DNA of 11,082 nt, from positions 1 through 11,082 of the forward strand of contig CAZESH010000133.1 of NCBI GenBank assembly GCA_964514665.1. The letters are read 5' to 3'. Below are positions 1 to 5,721 of the stretch, piece after piece. Source of the stretch: CAZESH01 sp964514665. Lineage in GTDB: Bacteria > Bacillota > Bacilli > Paenibacillales > KCTC-25726. How positions within the stretch are numbered: position 1 is the first letter of the stretch; each line of letters opens with the position of its first letter. The notes under the pieces were generated by a model, which had not been told where the DNA came from, made no database searches, and was given only the letters and a program-made list of their open reading frames with translations. A program made the position numbers and the translations under genes.

Positions 1-797
1 TTCTGTACACAGTTTCCATCGCCTTCTTATGCGGAGATTACTTTTTTCATCAGGCTTTGCAGGCAAAAGCGGAGAACCGGCCGCTGGAGGCGCAGTTGAA
101 CCCGATCGACAGAGCGATTTCAATCATCCCCTGGCATCCGGATTACAAGCTGCTCAAAACGGGCATTCTGGAGGAGGCATTCGATCGTACCCAAAATCCT
201 TTATATGCCAGGGAAGCACTGGCGCTGGCAAAACGGCTGCGGAGCGAGGAACCCCATAACCGCGAAGCCGTTGAGGCGGAATACAACCAATATTTGGCGC
301 TGAATGACTCCGAGCATGCGCTGCAGCTGGGCCTGAATGCGATAAAACAATATCCCTGGGATATCGGCTTTTATGAGAAAGGCATCGGTCTTGAGTTCGA
401 GTTGGGCAACCGCGCAAGAATGTCCGGCAACCGCAAGCTGAGGGATCAATATTGGAACGAGGCGCTGGCGTTGTATCGGCTTGTGGAGAAAATGGAGCGG
501 CAAGCGGGGGAAATATCAGAAGATCCGCTGCGTATTCCGTTTCATGTTACGAATAATATTTCTCTGCCCATTGGGCAGATCGAATACTTGCGCGGAAATT
601 ATCACACTGCAGAGACGGTTTTAAAACCGGCGCCGAATCCGGCCATCCAGAATCGTCTGGAGGAGCTTAGCCTGCTGTGGTATATTGCGGCTTTGCAAAA
701 GCAGGGGCGCGATAACGCTGAATTGTGGAAGCAGCTGCAGCAGAAAGATGCGAATGTCGATCATTTGCTAAAAAATTTGTTGAAAATAACAGAATAG
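1..797 (+). CDS. C-terminal part of a membrane protein with a TPR-like tail, probably Wzy/O-antigen-ligase type
   Basis: The reading frame is open from the first base (frame 3), so the gene starts upstream of the window; the TTG at 57 is only an internal codon. The first visible residues (LYTVSIAFLCGDYFF) look like the end of a last transmembrane helix. About 250 soluble residues follow, rich in Ala, Leu, Glu and Arg, with repeated helical pairs such as REALALAKRLRSEEPHNREA and HALQLGLNAIKQYPWDIGFY, which resemble TPR units. Multi-pass O-antigen-ligase or polymerase proteins with a C-terminal TPR tail are common in Paenibacillaceae, and such a protein would fit next to a polysaccharide locus. 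The polytopic part carrying the decisive family motifs is not in the window, so the family is inferred from tail and context. It could be another membrane protein with a TPR tail. It ends with TAG; no terminator hairpin is visible after it. Confidence 0.6.
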   Translation, partial: LYTVSIAFLCGDYFFHQALQAKAENRPLEAQLNPIDRAISIIPWHPDYKLLKTGILEEAFDRTQNPLYAREALALAKRLRSEEPHNREAVEAEYNQYLALNDSEHALQLGLNAIKQYPWDIGFYEKGIGLEFELGNRARMSGNRKLRDQYWNEALALYRLVEKMERQAGEISEDPLRIPFHVTNNISLPIGQIEYLRGNYHTAETVLKPAPNPAIQNRLEELSLLWYIAALQKQGRDNAELWKQLQQKDANVDHLLKNLLKITE

Positions 798-802
798 CGT
801 CA

Positions 803-838
803 AAAGAACTTTTATCTTGCGGGAATTTGGTATATAAT
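803..838 (+). promoter_or_regulatory. Candidate sigma-A promoter with upstream SinR-type half-site
   Basis: A perfect -10 hexamer TATAAT lies at 833-838. The -35 region 17 bp upstream (810-815, TTTTAT) is poor, so the promoter may be weak or rely on an activator. An AAAGAAC half-site at 803-809 abuts that -35 region. A second possible -10 (TATAAC at 904-909, preceded by TGC, an extended -10) lies closer to the gene, so the start site is uncertain. Either promoter would be covered by the AAAGAAC/GTTCTTT sites listed next. Confidence 0.45.
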
Positions 839-852
839 CAAAGCGCAAAGAT

Positions 853-890
853 GTTCTTTATAAAGAACCTTTTCGGACTTATAAAAGAAC
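853..890 (+). promoter_or_regulatory. SinR-type operator: perfect 16-bp palindrome plus a third half-site
   Basis: GTTCTTTATAAAGAAC at 853-868 is a perfect palindrome of two heptamers separated by 2 bp. A third copy, AAAGAAC, lies at 884-890 after a 15-bp gap. SinR of Bacillus subtilis is known to recognise GTTCTYT, including inverted pairs with this spacing in the eps control region. The palindrome starts 14 bp after the TATAAT at 833-838, where a bound repressor would block transcription start. The same three-part arrangement recurs in front of hasA. The site is seen directly; the protein that binds it is inferred. Confidence 0.65.
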
Positions 891-936
891 ACTTGCTCCA
901 TGCTATAACGACTCATGGGTGAGAGGAGGTGAAAAA

Positions 937-1443
937 ATGTTGGATAACCCGAATGAAAATCTTAATTTAGGGAGGGACAAGCGGTTGAAAAAGAAACGAG
1001 TGTTCAAAAAAACATCCGTAATCGTATTTTTGTTGATGACTGTTTTTGTAATGACACCCGTATTGGCTTTTGCTTCTGTCGGTTTCAAGGATGTGAACTA
1101 CCGCGGGCAAAAGGTCAGAGGAATCGTTTATGCAGGGCAAAATGCCGATACATCGAAAGGAGTATCCGTTGATGTCTATGCCCCGGACGGGCACATGCTG
1201 ACCACCGCATATGCTCACAAAGCGCGTTCTGTCGAGGATATGGTCTATTATGATTTTTCCGCCAAAATCGGCAAGTTTCCCTATGTCAAATTGTATGAGA
1301 ATATTACCAATACCGTATACGATACGGTTTATCGCTTTCCAGACAATTCGCATCATGGACCGAAAAGCCGAGGCGAACATTACGAGCATGAACAAGAACA
1401 TGAACATGAACATCATGAAAGAGGGGACAAGTCGTTGGATTAA
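937..1443 (+). CDS. Small secreted protein with His/Glu-rich C-terminal tail, possible matrix or surface protein
   Basis: I do not recognise the family. From ATG 937 it is 168 residues. A basic stretch (KKKRVFKK, residues 18-25) precedes a hydrophobic core (about 26-43) and an AFA cleavage motif (45-47), a standard signal peptide. The mature part (about 48-135) is rich in Tyr, Val and Asp and looks like a small beta domain without cysteines. The tail (139-162) alternates His and Glu (EHEHEHH) and could bind metal ions. Two starts are plausible: ATG 937 with a perfect AGGAGGTG upstream, and in-frame TTG 985 with GGGAGGG at 970-976, which would begin exactly at the signal peptide. SinR-type operators upstream place it with the polymer genes; in B. 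subtilis that regulator controls matrix genes, so a matrix role is an inference only. It is convergent with the SinI-like gene. Confidence 0.8.
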   Translation: MLDNPNENLNLGRDKRLKKKRVFKKTSVIVFLLMTVFVMTPVLAFASVGFKDVNYRGQKVRGIVYAGQNADTSKGVSVDVYAPDGHMLTTAYAHKARSVEDMVYYDFSAKIGKFPYVKLYENITNTVYDTVYRFPDNSHHGPKSRGEHYEHEQEHEHEHHERGDKSLD

Positions 1444-1478
1444 CAAGTTCCTATATCCGATTGTTTGATTTTGGAGTT

Positions 1479-1522
1479 AAAAAGGCCCCGACTGCCGTTT
1501 TTGCGGCTGTCGGGGCCTTTTT
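1479..1522. terminator. Bidirectional rho-independent terminator
   Basis: A 14-bp perfect stem (AAAAAGGCCCCGAC pairing with GTCGGGGCCTTTTT) contains an inner GCCG/CGGC extension. It ends in a T run on both strands. It lies between two convergent genes (937-1443 plus, 1525-1692 minus) and can serve both. Confidence 0.93.
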
Positions 1523-1524
1523 CC

Positions 1525-1692
1525 TTATGAATGGGATCCGTTGGACAAATCGACGGGCTTGTCCCGCTTTTTTGCAGCTCTCAAGAAAATTCTGATCTGA
1601 GAGGGGGTAAGGCCGAGTTGTTTGGCGACAGCCATTAAATGGACCCACTCAGCGTCAAGGGCTTCCGGGAGCAATGAATCAGTTTCCTTCAA
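1525..1692 (-). CDS. sinI: SinI-family anti-repressor (55 residues)
   Basis: This short minus-strand gene starts at TTG (1692-1690), nine bases after GGAGGG (1707-1702); an in-frame TAA just upstream excludes a longer start. Residues 12-37 carry the SinI dimerisation helix pattern: LDAEWVHLM, then AKQLGLTPSQIRIFL. As I recall the sequence, B. subtilis SinI reads LDQEWVELM...AKEANISPEEIRKYL at the matching place, so the Leu-Asp, Glu-Trp-Val, Leu-Met, Ala-Lys, Pro, Ile-Arg and Leu positions agree. SinI binds SinR through this helical hook and stops it repressing matrix genes; it has no DNA-binding domain, and none is seen here. A lysine-rich end (AAKKRDK) follows. It sits beside SinR-type sites and runs away from hasA. 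The SinR partner is not in the window. The same hook domain also occurs at the C-terminus of SinR-like proteins, but here it stands alone. The gene symbol is by family, not proven orthology. Confidence 0.85.
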   Translation of the reverse strand: MKETDSLLPEALDAEWVHLMAVAKQLGLTPSQIRIFLRAAKKRDKPVDLSNGSHS

Positions 1693-1760
1693 TTGTTAAT
1701 TCCCTCCATTTCAATTATTTCTATATATAGGTTTCAATAGGAGACATTTATTTCATGGGG

Positions 1761-1769
1761 TTCGTCAAA
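1761..1769 (-). promoter_or_regulatory. Candidate Spo0A box upstream of the SinI-like gene
   Basis: On the minus strand the sequence reads TTTGACGAA. It matches the 0A-box core TGNCGAA completely and differs at one position from TTTGTCGAA. It lies about 70 bp upstream of the TTG start. In B. subtilis phosphorylated Spo0A is known to activate sinI. A single short site can occur by chance, so this is tentative. Confidence 0.4.
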
Positions 1770-1856
1770 AAAGATAATAATCTGCCTATATTTTTAATAA
1801 TTCGATAATATATTTGGCGCCGGAGAGGAAAAAGGCGAGTTTTCTTATCGACATTA

Positions 1857-1872
1857 GTTCTTAAAAAAGAAC
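1857..1872. promoter_or_regulatory. SinR-type inverted pair (distal)
   Basis: GTTCTTAAAAAAGAAC consists of one degenerate half-site (GTTCTTA) and one exact half-site (AAAGAAC), with the same 2-bp spacing as the perfect palindrome at 853-868. It lies about 165 bp upstream of the SinI-like start and 230 bp upstream of hasA, so it could act on either gene. Confidence 0.5.
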
Positions 1873-1939
1873 ATAAATCCGCAAAATAGTCCATATTTTA
1901 TAGGAAATCAGAGGAATCAGACGGTTTTTGGCCTGTAAT

Positions 1940-1955
1940 GTTCTTAAATGAGAAT
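1940..1955. promoter_or_regulatory. Degenerate SinR-type inverted pair
   Basis: GTTCTTAAATGAGAAT keeps the spacing of the other pairs, but both half-sites deviate (GTTCTTA; TGAGAAT, which reads ATTCTCA on the other strand). It lies just upstream of the candidate hasA promoter. Alone it would not be called; it is listed because three equally spaced pairs occur within 175 bp. Confidence 0.35.
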
Positions 1956-1973
1956 ATTTCACCAATTATCGAT

Positions 1974-2002
1974 TTTATATTTCAGAGGATATCTTATATA
2001 CT
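1974..2002 (+). promoter_or_regulatory. Candidate sigma-A promoter of hasA
   Basis: A -35 candidate TTTATA (1974-1979) and a -10 TATACT (1997-2002) are separated by 17 bp. The operator at 2016-2031 starts 13 bp after the -10, nearly the same geometry as at the 937 gene. A competing perfect TATAAT at 2036-2041 has no good -35, lies between two half-sites and would also be covered by a repressor. Confidence 0.45.
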
Positions 2003-2015
2003 CATATCAGTGGAC

Positions 2016-2053
2016 GTTCTTTAAAAAGAACATTTTATAATCTAATAAAGAAC
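2016..2053 (+). promoter_or_regulatory. SinR-type operator of the has operon: inverted pair plus a third half-site
   Basis: GTTCTTTAAAAAGAAC (2016-2031) has two exact half-sites with a 2-bp centre. A third AAAGAAC follows at 2047-2053 after a 15-bp gap. The offset from the start of the pair to the third site is 31 bp, exactly as at 853-890. Position downstream of the -10 suits repression of hasA. Confidence 0.65.
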
Positions 2054-2102
2054 GATCTGCGAATTTCAAGGTTTTTAAAAACAAGGGAGGGAAAGGATTG
2101 GC

Positions 2103-3422
2103 ATGTCATTGATGGATGAAAAACTGATTTTTCCGGAAAATGAGGCGAACGGCCAAGGGCGGCGGCAAAATGAAATCGTCGGCAGCAAAAAGGTTGTTGT
2201 TTTTATCTTATTCACGTTAATGGTAGCCGCATTGTTTTATATCAATTTTGAAGTGAGAGGCACGCTGCATCGTACGCTCGGCATTTATGGCTCGTTGATG
2301 GTGATGTATATGTTGTTCAAAATGCTTTTGTCGTTTACATATAAACACACCGAGAGCAAACCGCCCGACCTGAAGGTTTCCGTAGTCGTTCCCAGTTACA
2401 ACGAGCAGCCGGATGCAGTTTTGGGCACGATTCGCAGCATTATTGCGCAGGATTATCCGATTCATGAAATCTTTTTTGTAGATGACGGCAGCAAGGATAT
2501 CAGCGGTTACCAGGCAATTCAAGCGTTTAAGGAAATGATCAGAAGCTGGGGCGGACCCGAGTTGATTGTGCACAGGCTGCCGCAAAACAAAGGCAAGCGT
2601 CACGCACAAATCTGGGCTTTTGAAAGGGCGGAGGGCGATGTGATCATCACCGTCGATTCGGATACAACCCTTCTGTCCGATGCTGTAGGGGAGCTGATCC
2701 GTCCCTTTTCCGACAAACGGGTAATGGCGACGACAGGCCACGTCAATGTCAGAAACCGCAATCACAATTTGCTTACACGGTTGATCGATATGCGCTATGA
2801 CAATGCATTCCGTGTAGAGCGGGCTGCGCATTCCGTGACCAAAAACATCCTGGTCTGCAGCGGACCGCTCAGCGCATATCGGCGAGAAGTCATTATCGAC
2901 AACATCGAGCATTACGGCAATCAGAAATTCCTAGGTGAAATCGTGCAGTTTGGCGATGACCGCTGCTTGACGAACTATGCCATCAAGAGGGGCAGAACGC
3001 TGTATCAATCAACCGCCCGCTGCCTGACCGATGCGCCGACGGGCATGGGGCAATTCATCAAACAGCAGGCAAGATGGAACAAGTCCTTTTTCCGCGAAAG
3101 TCTGATCGCCCTGAAGATCGGATTGAAGAAACCGTTTGTTTTTTTGTGGGTGGCGCTGGAGCTGTCCCTTTGGATCTTATTCAGCTTTTCCTTGATCTTG
3201 GCCGTCATTTTCAGCTCGAAGGCGATGCTCTTGGTATTTCTTGCTTACTATCTCTTTTATGTCGCCATCTCGGCCTATGTGCGGAACTTGTTCTACATTT
3301 TAAAAAATCCGTTCACCTTTCTGCTTGCACCCGTTTACGGCATCATCCATCTGGTTGTTTTGTTCCCGCTGCGGTTTTATTCTTTGATGACGATCAAATC
3401 GAATGGTTGGGGAACACGATAA
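2103..3422 (+). CDS. hasA: Class I hyaluronan synthase
   Basis: This 439-residue membrane glycosyltransferase would alternately add glucuronate and N-acetylglucosamine from their UDP-sugars and extrude the polymer. Two N-terminal membrane helices (about 31-50 and 58-79) precede a GT2 domain with PSYNE (97-101), VDDGS (126-130), VDSDT (184-188), CSGP (252-255), GDDR (284-287) and QQARWNKS (321-328). Hydrophobic segments follow from about 344. It ends in WGTR. From memory, streptococcal HasA (about 420 residues) shares long near-identical stretches, such as NLLTRL.D.RYDNAF, NILVCSGPLS.YRREVII, GDDRCLTNYAI and YQSTARC.TD; this is far closer than to chitin-oligomer (NodC) or cellulose synthases. 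ATG 2103 follows a GGGAGGG (2085-2091). It leads an operon with the two UDP-glucuronate-forming enzymes. The product could be a hyaluronan-like rather than an identical polymer; sequence alone cannot settle sugar specificity. Confidence 0.87.
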   Translation: MSLMDEKLIFPENEANGQGRRQNEIVGSKKVVVFILFTLMVAALFYINFEVRGTLHRTLGIYGSLMVMYMLFKMLLSFTYKHTESKPPDLKVSVVVPSYNEQPDAVLGTIRSIIAQDYPIHEIFFVDDGSKDISGYQAIQAFKEMIRSWGGPELIVHRLPQNKGKRHAQIWAFERAEGDVIITVDSDTTLLSDAVGELIRPFSDKRVMATTGHVNVRNRNHNLLTRLIDMRYDNAFRVERAAHSVTKNILVCSGPLSAYRREVIIDNIEHYGNQKFLGEIVQFGDDRCLTNYAIKRGRTLYQSTARCLTDAPTGMGQFIKQQARWNKSFFRESLIALKIGLKKPFVFLWVALELSLWILFSFSLILAVIFSSKAMLLVFLAYYLFYVAISAYVRNLFYILKNPFTFLLAPVYGIIHLVVLFPLRFYSLMTIKSNGWGTR

Positions 3423-3442
3423 AAACAAAGGAGGGAATTCAT

Positions 3443-4333
3443 GTGAAAATTACGAAAGCGATTATTCCCGCTGCCGGGCTTGGCACCCGCTTTTTACCGG
3501 CAACGAAGGCGCAGCCAAAGGAAATGCTGCCGCTGATCGACAAGCCGGCGATTCAGTACATCGTGGAGGAAGCGGTCGCTTCGGGAATCAAGGATTTGCT
3601 GATTGTAACCGGCAGGGGAAAGCGGGCAATCGAGGATCACTTCGATAAATCCTATGAGCTGGAGGATAATCTGCTGAGAAGGGGCAAGCTGGACAGGCTG
3701 CAGGAGATTCAGCAAATATCGGCGATGGCCAATATCCACTATGTTCGCCAAAAAGAGCCGAAGGGCTTGGGAGACGCGGTGCTGTGCGCCAAGCATTTTA
3801 TTGGAAACGAGCCTTTTGCGGTGCTCTTGGGGGATGATATCATCCGTTCGGACAGGCCGTGTCTGCAGCAGTTGATCCAGGTTCATGAAATGTACAAGAC
3901 GTCGGTCATCGGCGTTCAGCAAGTGCCATATAAGGAAACGAGCAAGTACGGAATCATCGACCGGATCTGGAGCGATCTTCCGCACAGGGTTTCGTGGATG
4001 CAATCCTTGGTGGAGAAGCCGCCTGCCGATGAGGCGCCATCCAACTATGCGATTATGGGACGCTACATTTTCACGCCGCAGATCTTTGATATTTTGGAGG
4101 GGATTGAAACAAGCGGGGACGAAGAGCTGCAGCTGACCGACGCGATTAATATATTGAACGAGACGTTACCTGTCATCGCCTACGACTTTGAAGGCAGAAG
4201 ATATGATATCGGAGACAAGCTGGGATTTATCAAAGCGACGATCGATTTTTCCTTGGAAAGATATGATTTAAATGCAGAAGTGCGTACGTATATCCGTGAA
4301 TTGCTGGTAAATGAACCCCTAATACTTTCATGA
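3443..4333 (+). CDS. hasC: UTP-glucose-1-phosphate uridylyltransferase
   Basis: The 296-residue cytosolic enzyme makes UDP-glucose from UTP and glucose-1-phosphate. It carries the nucleotidyltransferase signature GLGTRFLPATK (12-22), PKEMLP (25-30), GLGDA (108-112), LLGDD (128-132), VEKP (190-193) and DIGDKLGFIKA (255-265), in family order and at the usual GalU/GtaB/HasC length. The start is GTG 3443, seven bases after AAGGAGGG (3428-3435); the overlapping ATG at 3441 is followed at once by TGA and cannot be the start. It begins 20 bases after hasA ends and stops 19 bases before hasB, so the three genes are almost certainly co-transcribed. The symbol follows operon context; galU or gtaB would be equally valid family names. 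A housekeeping copy elsewhere in the genome is possible. Confidence 0.93.
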   Translation: MKITKAIIPAAGLGTRFLPATKAQPKEMLPLIDKPAIQYIVEEAVASGIKDLLIVTGRGKRAIEDHFDKSYELEDNLLRRGKLDRLQEIQQISAMANIHYVRQKEPKGLGDAVLCAKHFIGNEPFAVLLGDDIIRSDRPCLQQLIQVHEMYKTSVIGVQQVPYKETSKYGIIDRIWSDLPHRVSWMQSLVEKPPADEAPSNYAIMGRYIFTPQIFDILEGIETSGDEELQLTDAINILNETLPVIAYDFEGRRYDIGDKLGFIKATIDFSLERYDLNAEVRTYIRELLVNEPLILS

Positions 4334-4352
4334 TGCAAAGGAGAGGAAACGA

Positions 4353-5675
4353 ATGAATATTGCAGTGATCGGAACAGGATATGTCGGACTTGTCACCGGG
4401 GTGTGTCTTGCGGAAATCGGACATCAGGTAACGTGCATCGATGTGGATACGGAGAAGATCCGGCTGTTGAGCGAAGGCAAATCGCCAATCTATGAGCCGG
4501 GACTCGAAGAGCTGTTAAAGGAAAATATACTGCGCGGACGGCTTCGCTTCACGACCCGTCACTGCGAAGGCATGGCGTCCTGCAACGTCGTGATGGTCGC
4601 CGTGGGAACACCGCAAAGCAGCGATGGCTCTGCGGATTTATCGTATGTCGAGCAGGCGGCCGAGGACATCGCCGCTAATCTGCATCAGAATATGATTGTG
4701 GTGATCAAAAGCACGGTACCGATCGGCACCTGCGAGAAAATCAAAGCAAGGATCGAATCCTTCGCTTCAGGCGGGCATCAGATCGAGGTTGCTTCCAATC
4801 CCGAGTTCTTGCGTGAAGGCAGTGCGGTACATGACAATTTCCATGGCGACCGCATTGTCATCGGCGCAGAGCGCGAGGAGGTGGCGATGTTTCTGGAGGC
4901 GATGTATGAACCGTTCAACATTCCCGTAATCCGAACGGATTTGCGCAGCGCGGAGATGATTAAATACGCCTCGAACGCTTTTTTGGCCACCAAAATCAGC
5001 TTTATCAACGAAATTGCCAATCTATGCGAGCGGTTGGGGGCGGACGTGAGCCAGGTGGCAAACGGCATGGGTCACGATCAGCGCATCGGTCCGAAGTTCT
5101 TAAGCGCGGGGATCGGGTTCGGCGGCTCTTGCTTTCCCAAGGATACGCATGCGCTTGTGAAAATTGCCGCATCTTCGGGATATGAATTCCCGCTGCTTAA
5201 AACGGTCATCCGTGTCAACGAGCAGCAAAGATCGCTGTTGGTCACAAAGGCCAGACAGCGATTCGGCACCCTGCTGGGAAAGAAGGTGACGCTGCTGGGA
5301 CTGACTTTCAAGCCGAATACGGATGATATTCGCGAGGCCCCGGCGCAAAAGGTTGCGGAGCTGCTGCTCCGCGAAGGTGCGGAGGTAACTGCCTACGATC
5401 CGATGGGAATGGAGAATGCGAAAGCGGTCATGCCCGGGGAGGTCGATTTTGCCGATTCATTGGAAGAGGCGCTGACCCGTTCAGATTGCGCCTTCATTCT
5501 TACGGAATGGCCGGAAATCGTGAATTTTCTAATTGAAAATGGCGCCAAGCAGATGAAAAACAGGATCATTTTTGACGGCAGAAATTGTTTTCCGTTGGAA
5601 TTTGCCGTGAATAACGGTTTCGAATACCATTCCGTAGGGAGAACTTCGGTCATGCAGGAGAAAGTGCTCGTCTAA
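4353..5675 (+). CDS. hasB: UDP-glucose 6-dehydrogenase
   Basis: The 440-residue enzyme oxidises UDP-glucose to UDP-glucuronate with two NAD+, giving one of the two hyaluronan precursors. The N-terminal Rossmann motif GTGYVG (7-12) and acidic Asp30 at the NAD site are followed by NPEFLREG (149-156, Glu151), EMIKYASN (201-208, Lys204) and the catalytic GGSCFPKD (257-264, Cys260 and Asp264). The C-terminal UDP-binding domain contains GLTFKPNTDDIREAP (316-330). All catalytic residues are present and the length is normal for the Ugd/TuaD/HasB family. The start has an AAAGGAGAGG site (4337-4346). It ends the has operon; no convincing terminator lies in the 46 bp before the convergent beta-helix gene. 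TuaD-type use in other glucuronate polymers is possible, but the adjacent hasA favours the hyaluronan role. Confidence 0.94.
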   Translation: MNIAVIGTGYVGLVTGVCLAEIGHQVTCIDVDTEKIRLLSEGKSPIYEPGLEELLKENILRGRLRFTTRHCEGMASCNVVMVAVGTPQSSDGSADLSYVEQAAEDIAANLHQNMIVVIKSTVPIGTCEKIKARIESFASGGHQIEVASNPEFLREGSAVHDNFHGDRIVIGAEREEVAMFLEAMYEPFNIPVIRTDLRSAEMIKYASNAFLATKISFINEIANLCERLGADVSQVANGMGHDQRIGPKFLSAGIGFGGSCFPKDTHALVKIAASSGYEFPLLKTVIRVNEQQRSLLVTKARQRFGTLLGKKVTLLGLTFKPNTDDIREAPAQKVAELLLREGAEVTAYDPMGMENAKAVMPGEVDFADSLEEALTRSDCAFILTEWPEIVNFLIENGAKQMKNRIIFDGRNCFPLEFAVNNGFEYHSVGRTSVMQEKVLV

Positions 5676-5721
5676 TCCGCTCAAGCAAGGGCGTCTTTGT
5701 GGAAGGCTTGGAAACGGTCTG

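Larger units (their letters stand above)
1693..2102. other. AT-rich divergent regulatory region between the SinI-like gene and hasA
   Basis: This 410-bp stretch holds no convincing gene on either strand. It contains three 16-bp inverted heptamer pairs (1857-1872, 1940-1955, 2016-2031), a further half-site (2047-2053), a Spo0A-box-like site (1761-1769) and a weaker one (TGTCGAT, minus strand, 1853-1847). A hasA promoter candidate is at 1974-2002. It is noticeably richer in A+T than the flanking genes. No clear sigma-A promoter with normal spacing was found for the minus-strand SinI-like gene. Confidence 0.7.

Noticed and set aside
1381..1425. Short CATGAA/GAACAT repeats, considered as a DNA repeat array
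   Set aside because: They are in-frame codons for the alternating His-Glu tail of the secreted protein, not an independent repeat or CRISPR.
1451..1648. Minus-strand open frame of 65 codons overlapping the SinI-like gene
   Set aside because: It runs through the terminator hairpin, has no ribosome site and lies in a different frame from the SinI-like gene, which has clear motif support.
2217..2912. 231-codon minus-strand open frame inside hasA
   Set aside because: It is antisense to a strongly conserved gene and shows no recognisable domain; it reflects codon bias on the opposite strand.
3441..3446. ATGTGA as a minimal start-stop element before hasC
   Set aside because: It most likely arises by chance from the overlap of ATG with the real GTG start; nothing suggests regulation.
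5676..5721. Possible terminator after hasB (CAAGC/GCTTG arms)
   Set aside because: The stem has only about 5-6 bp with a long loop, and the T run is distant and inside the next gene.
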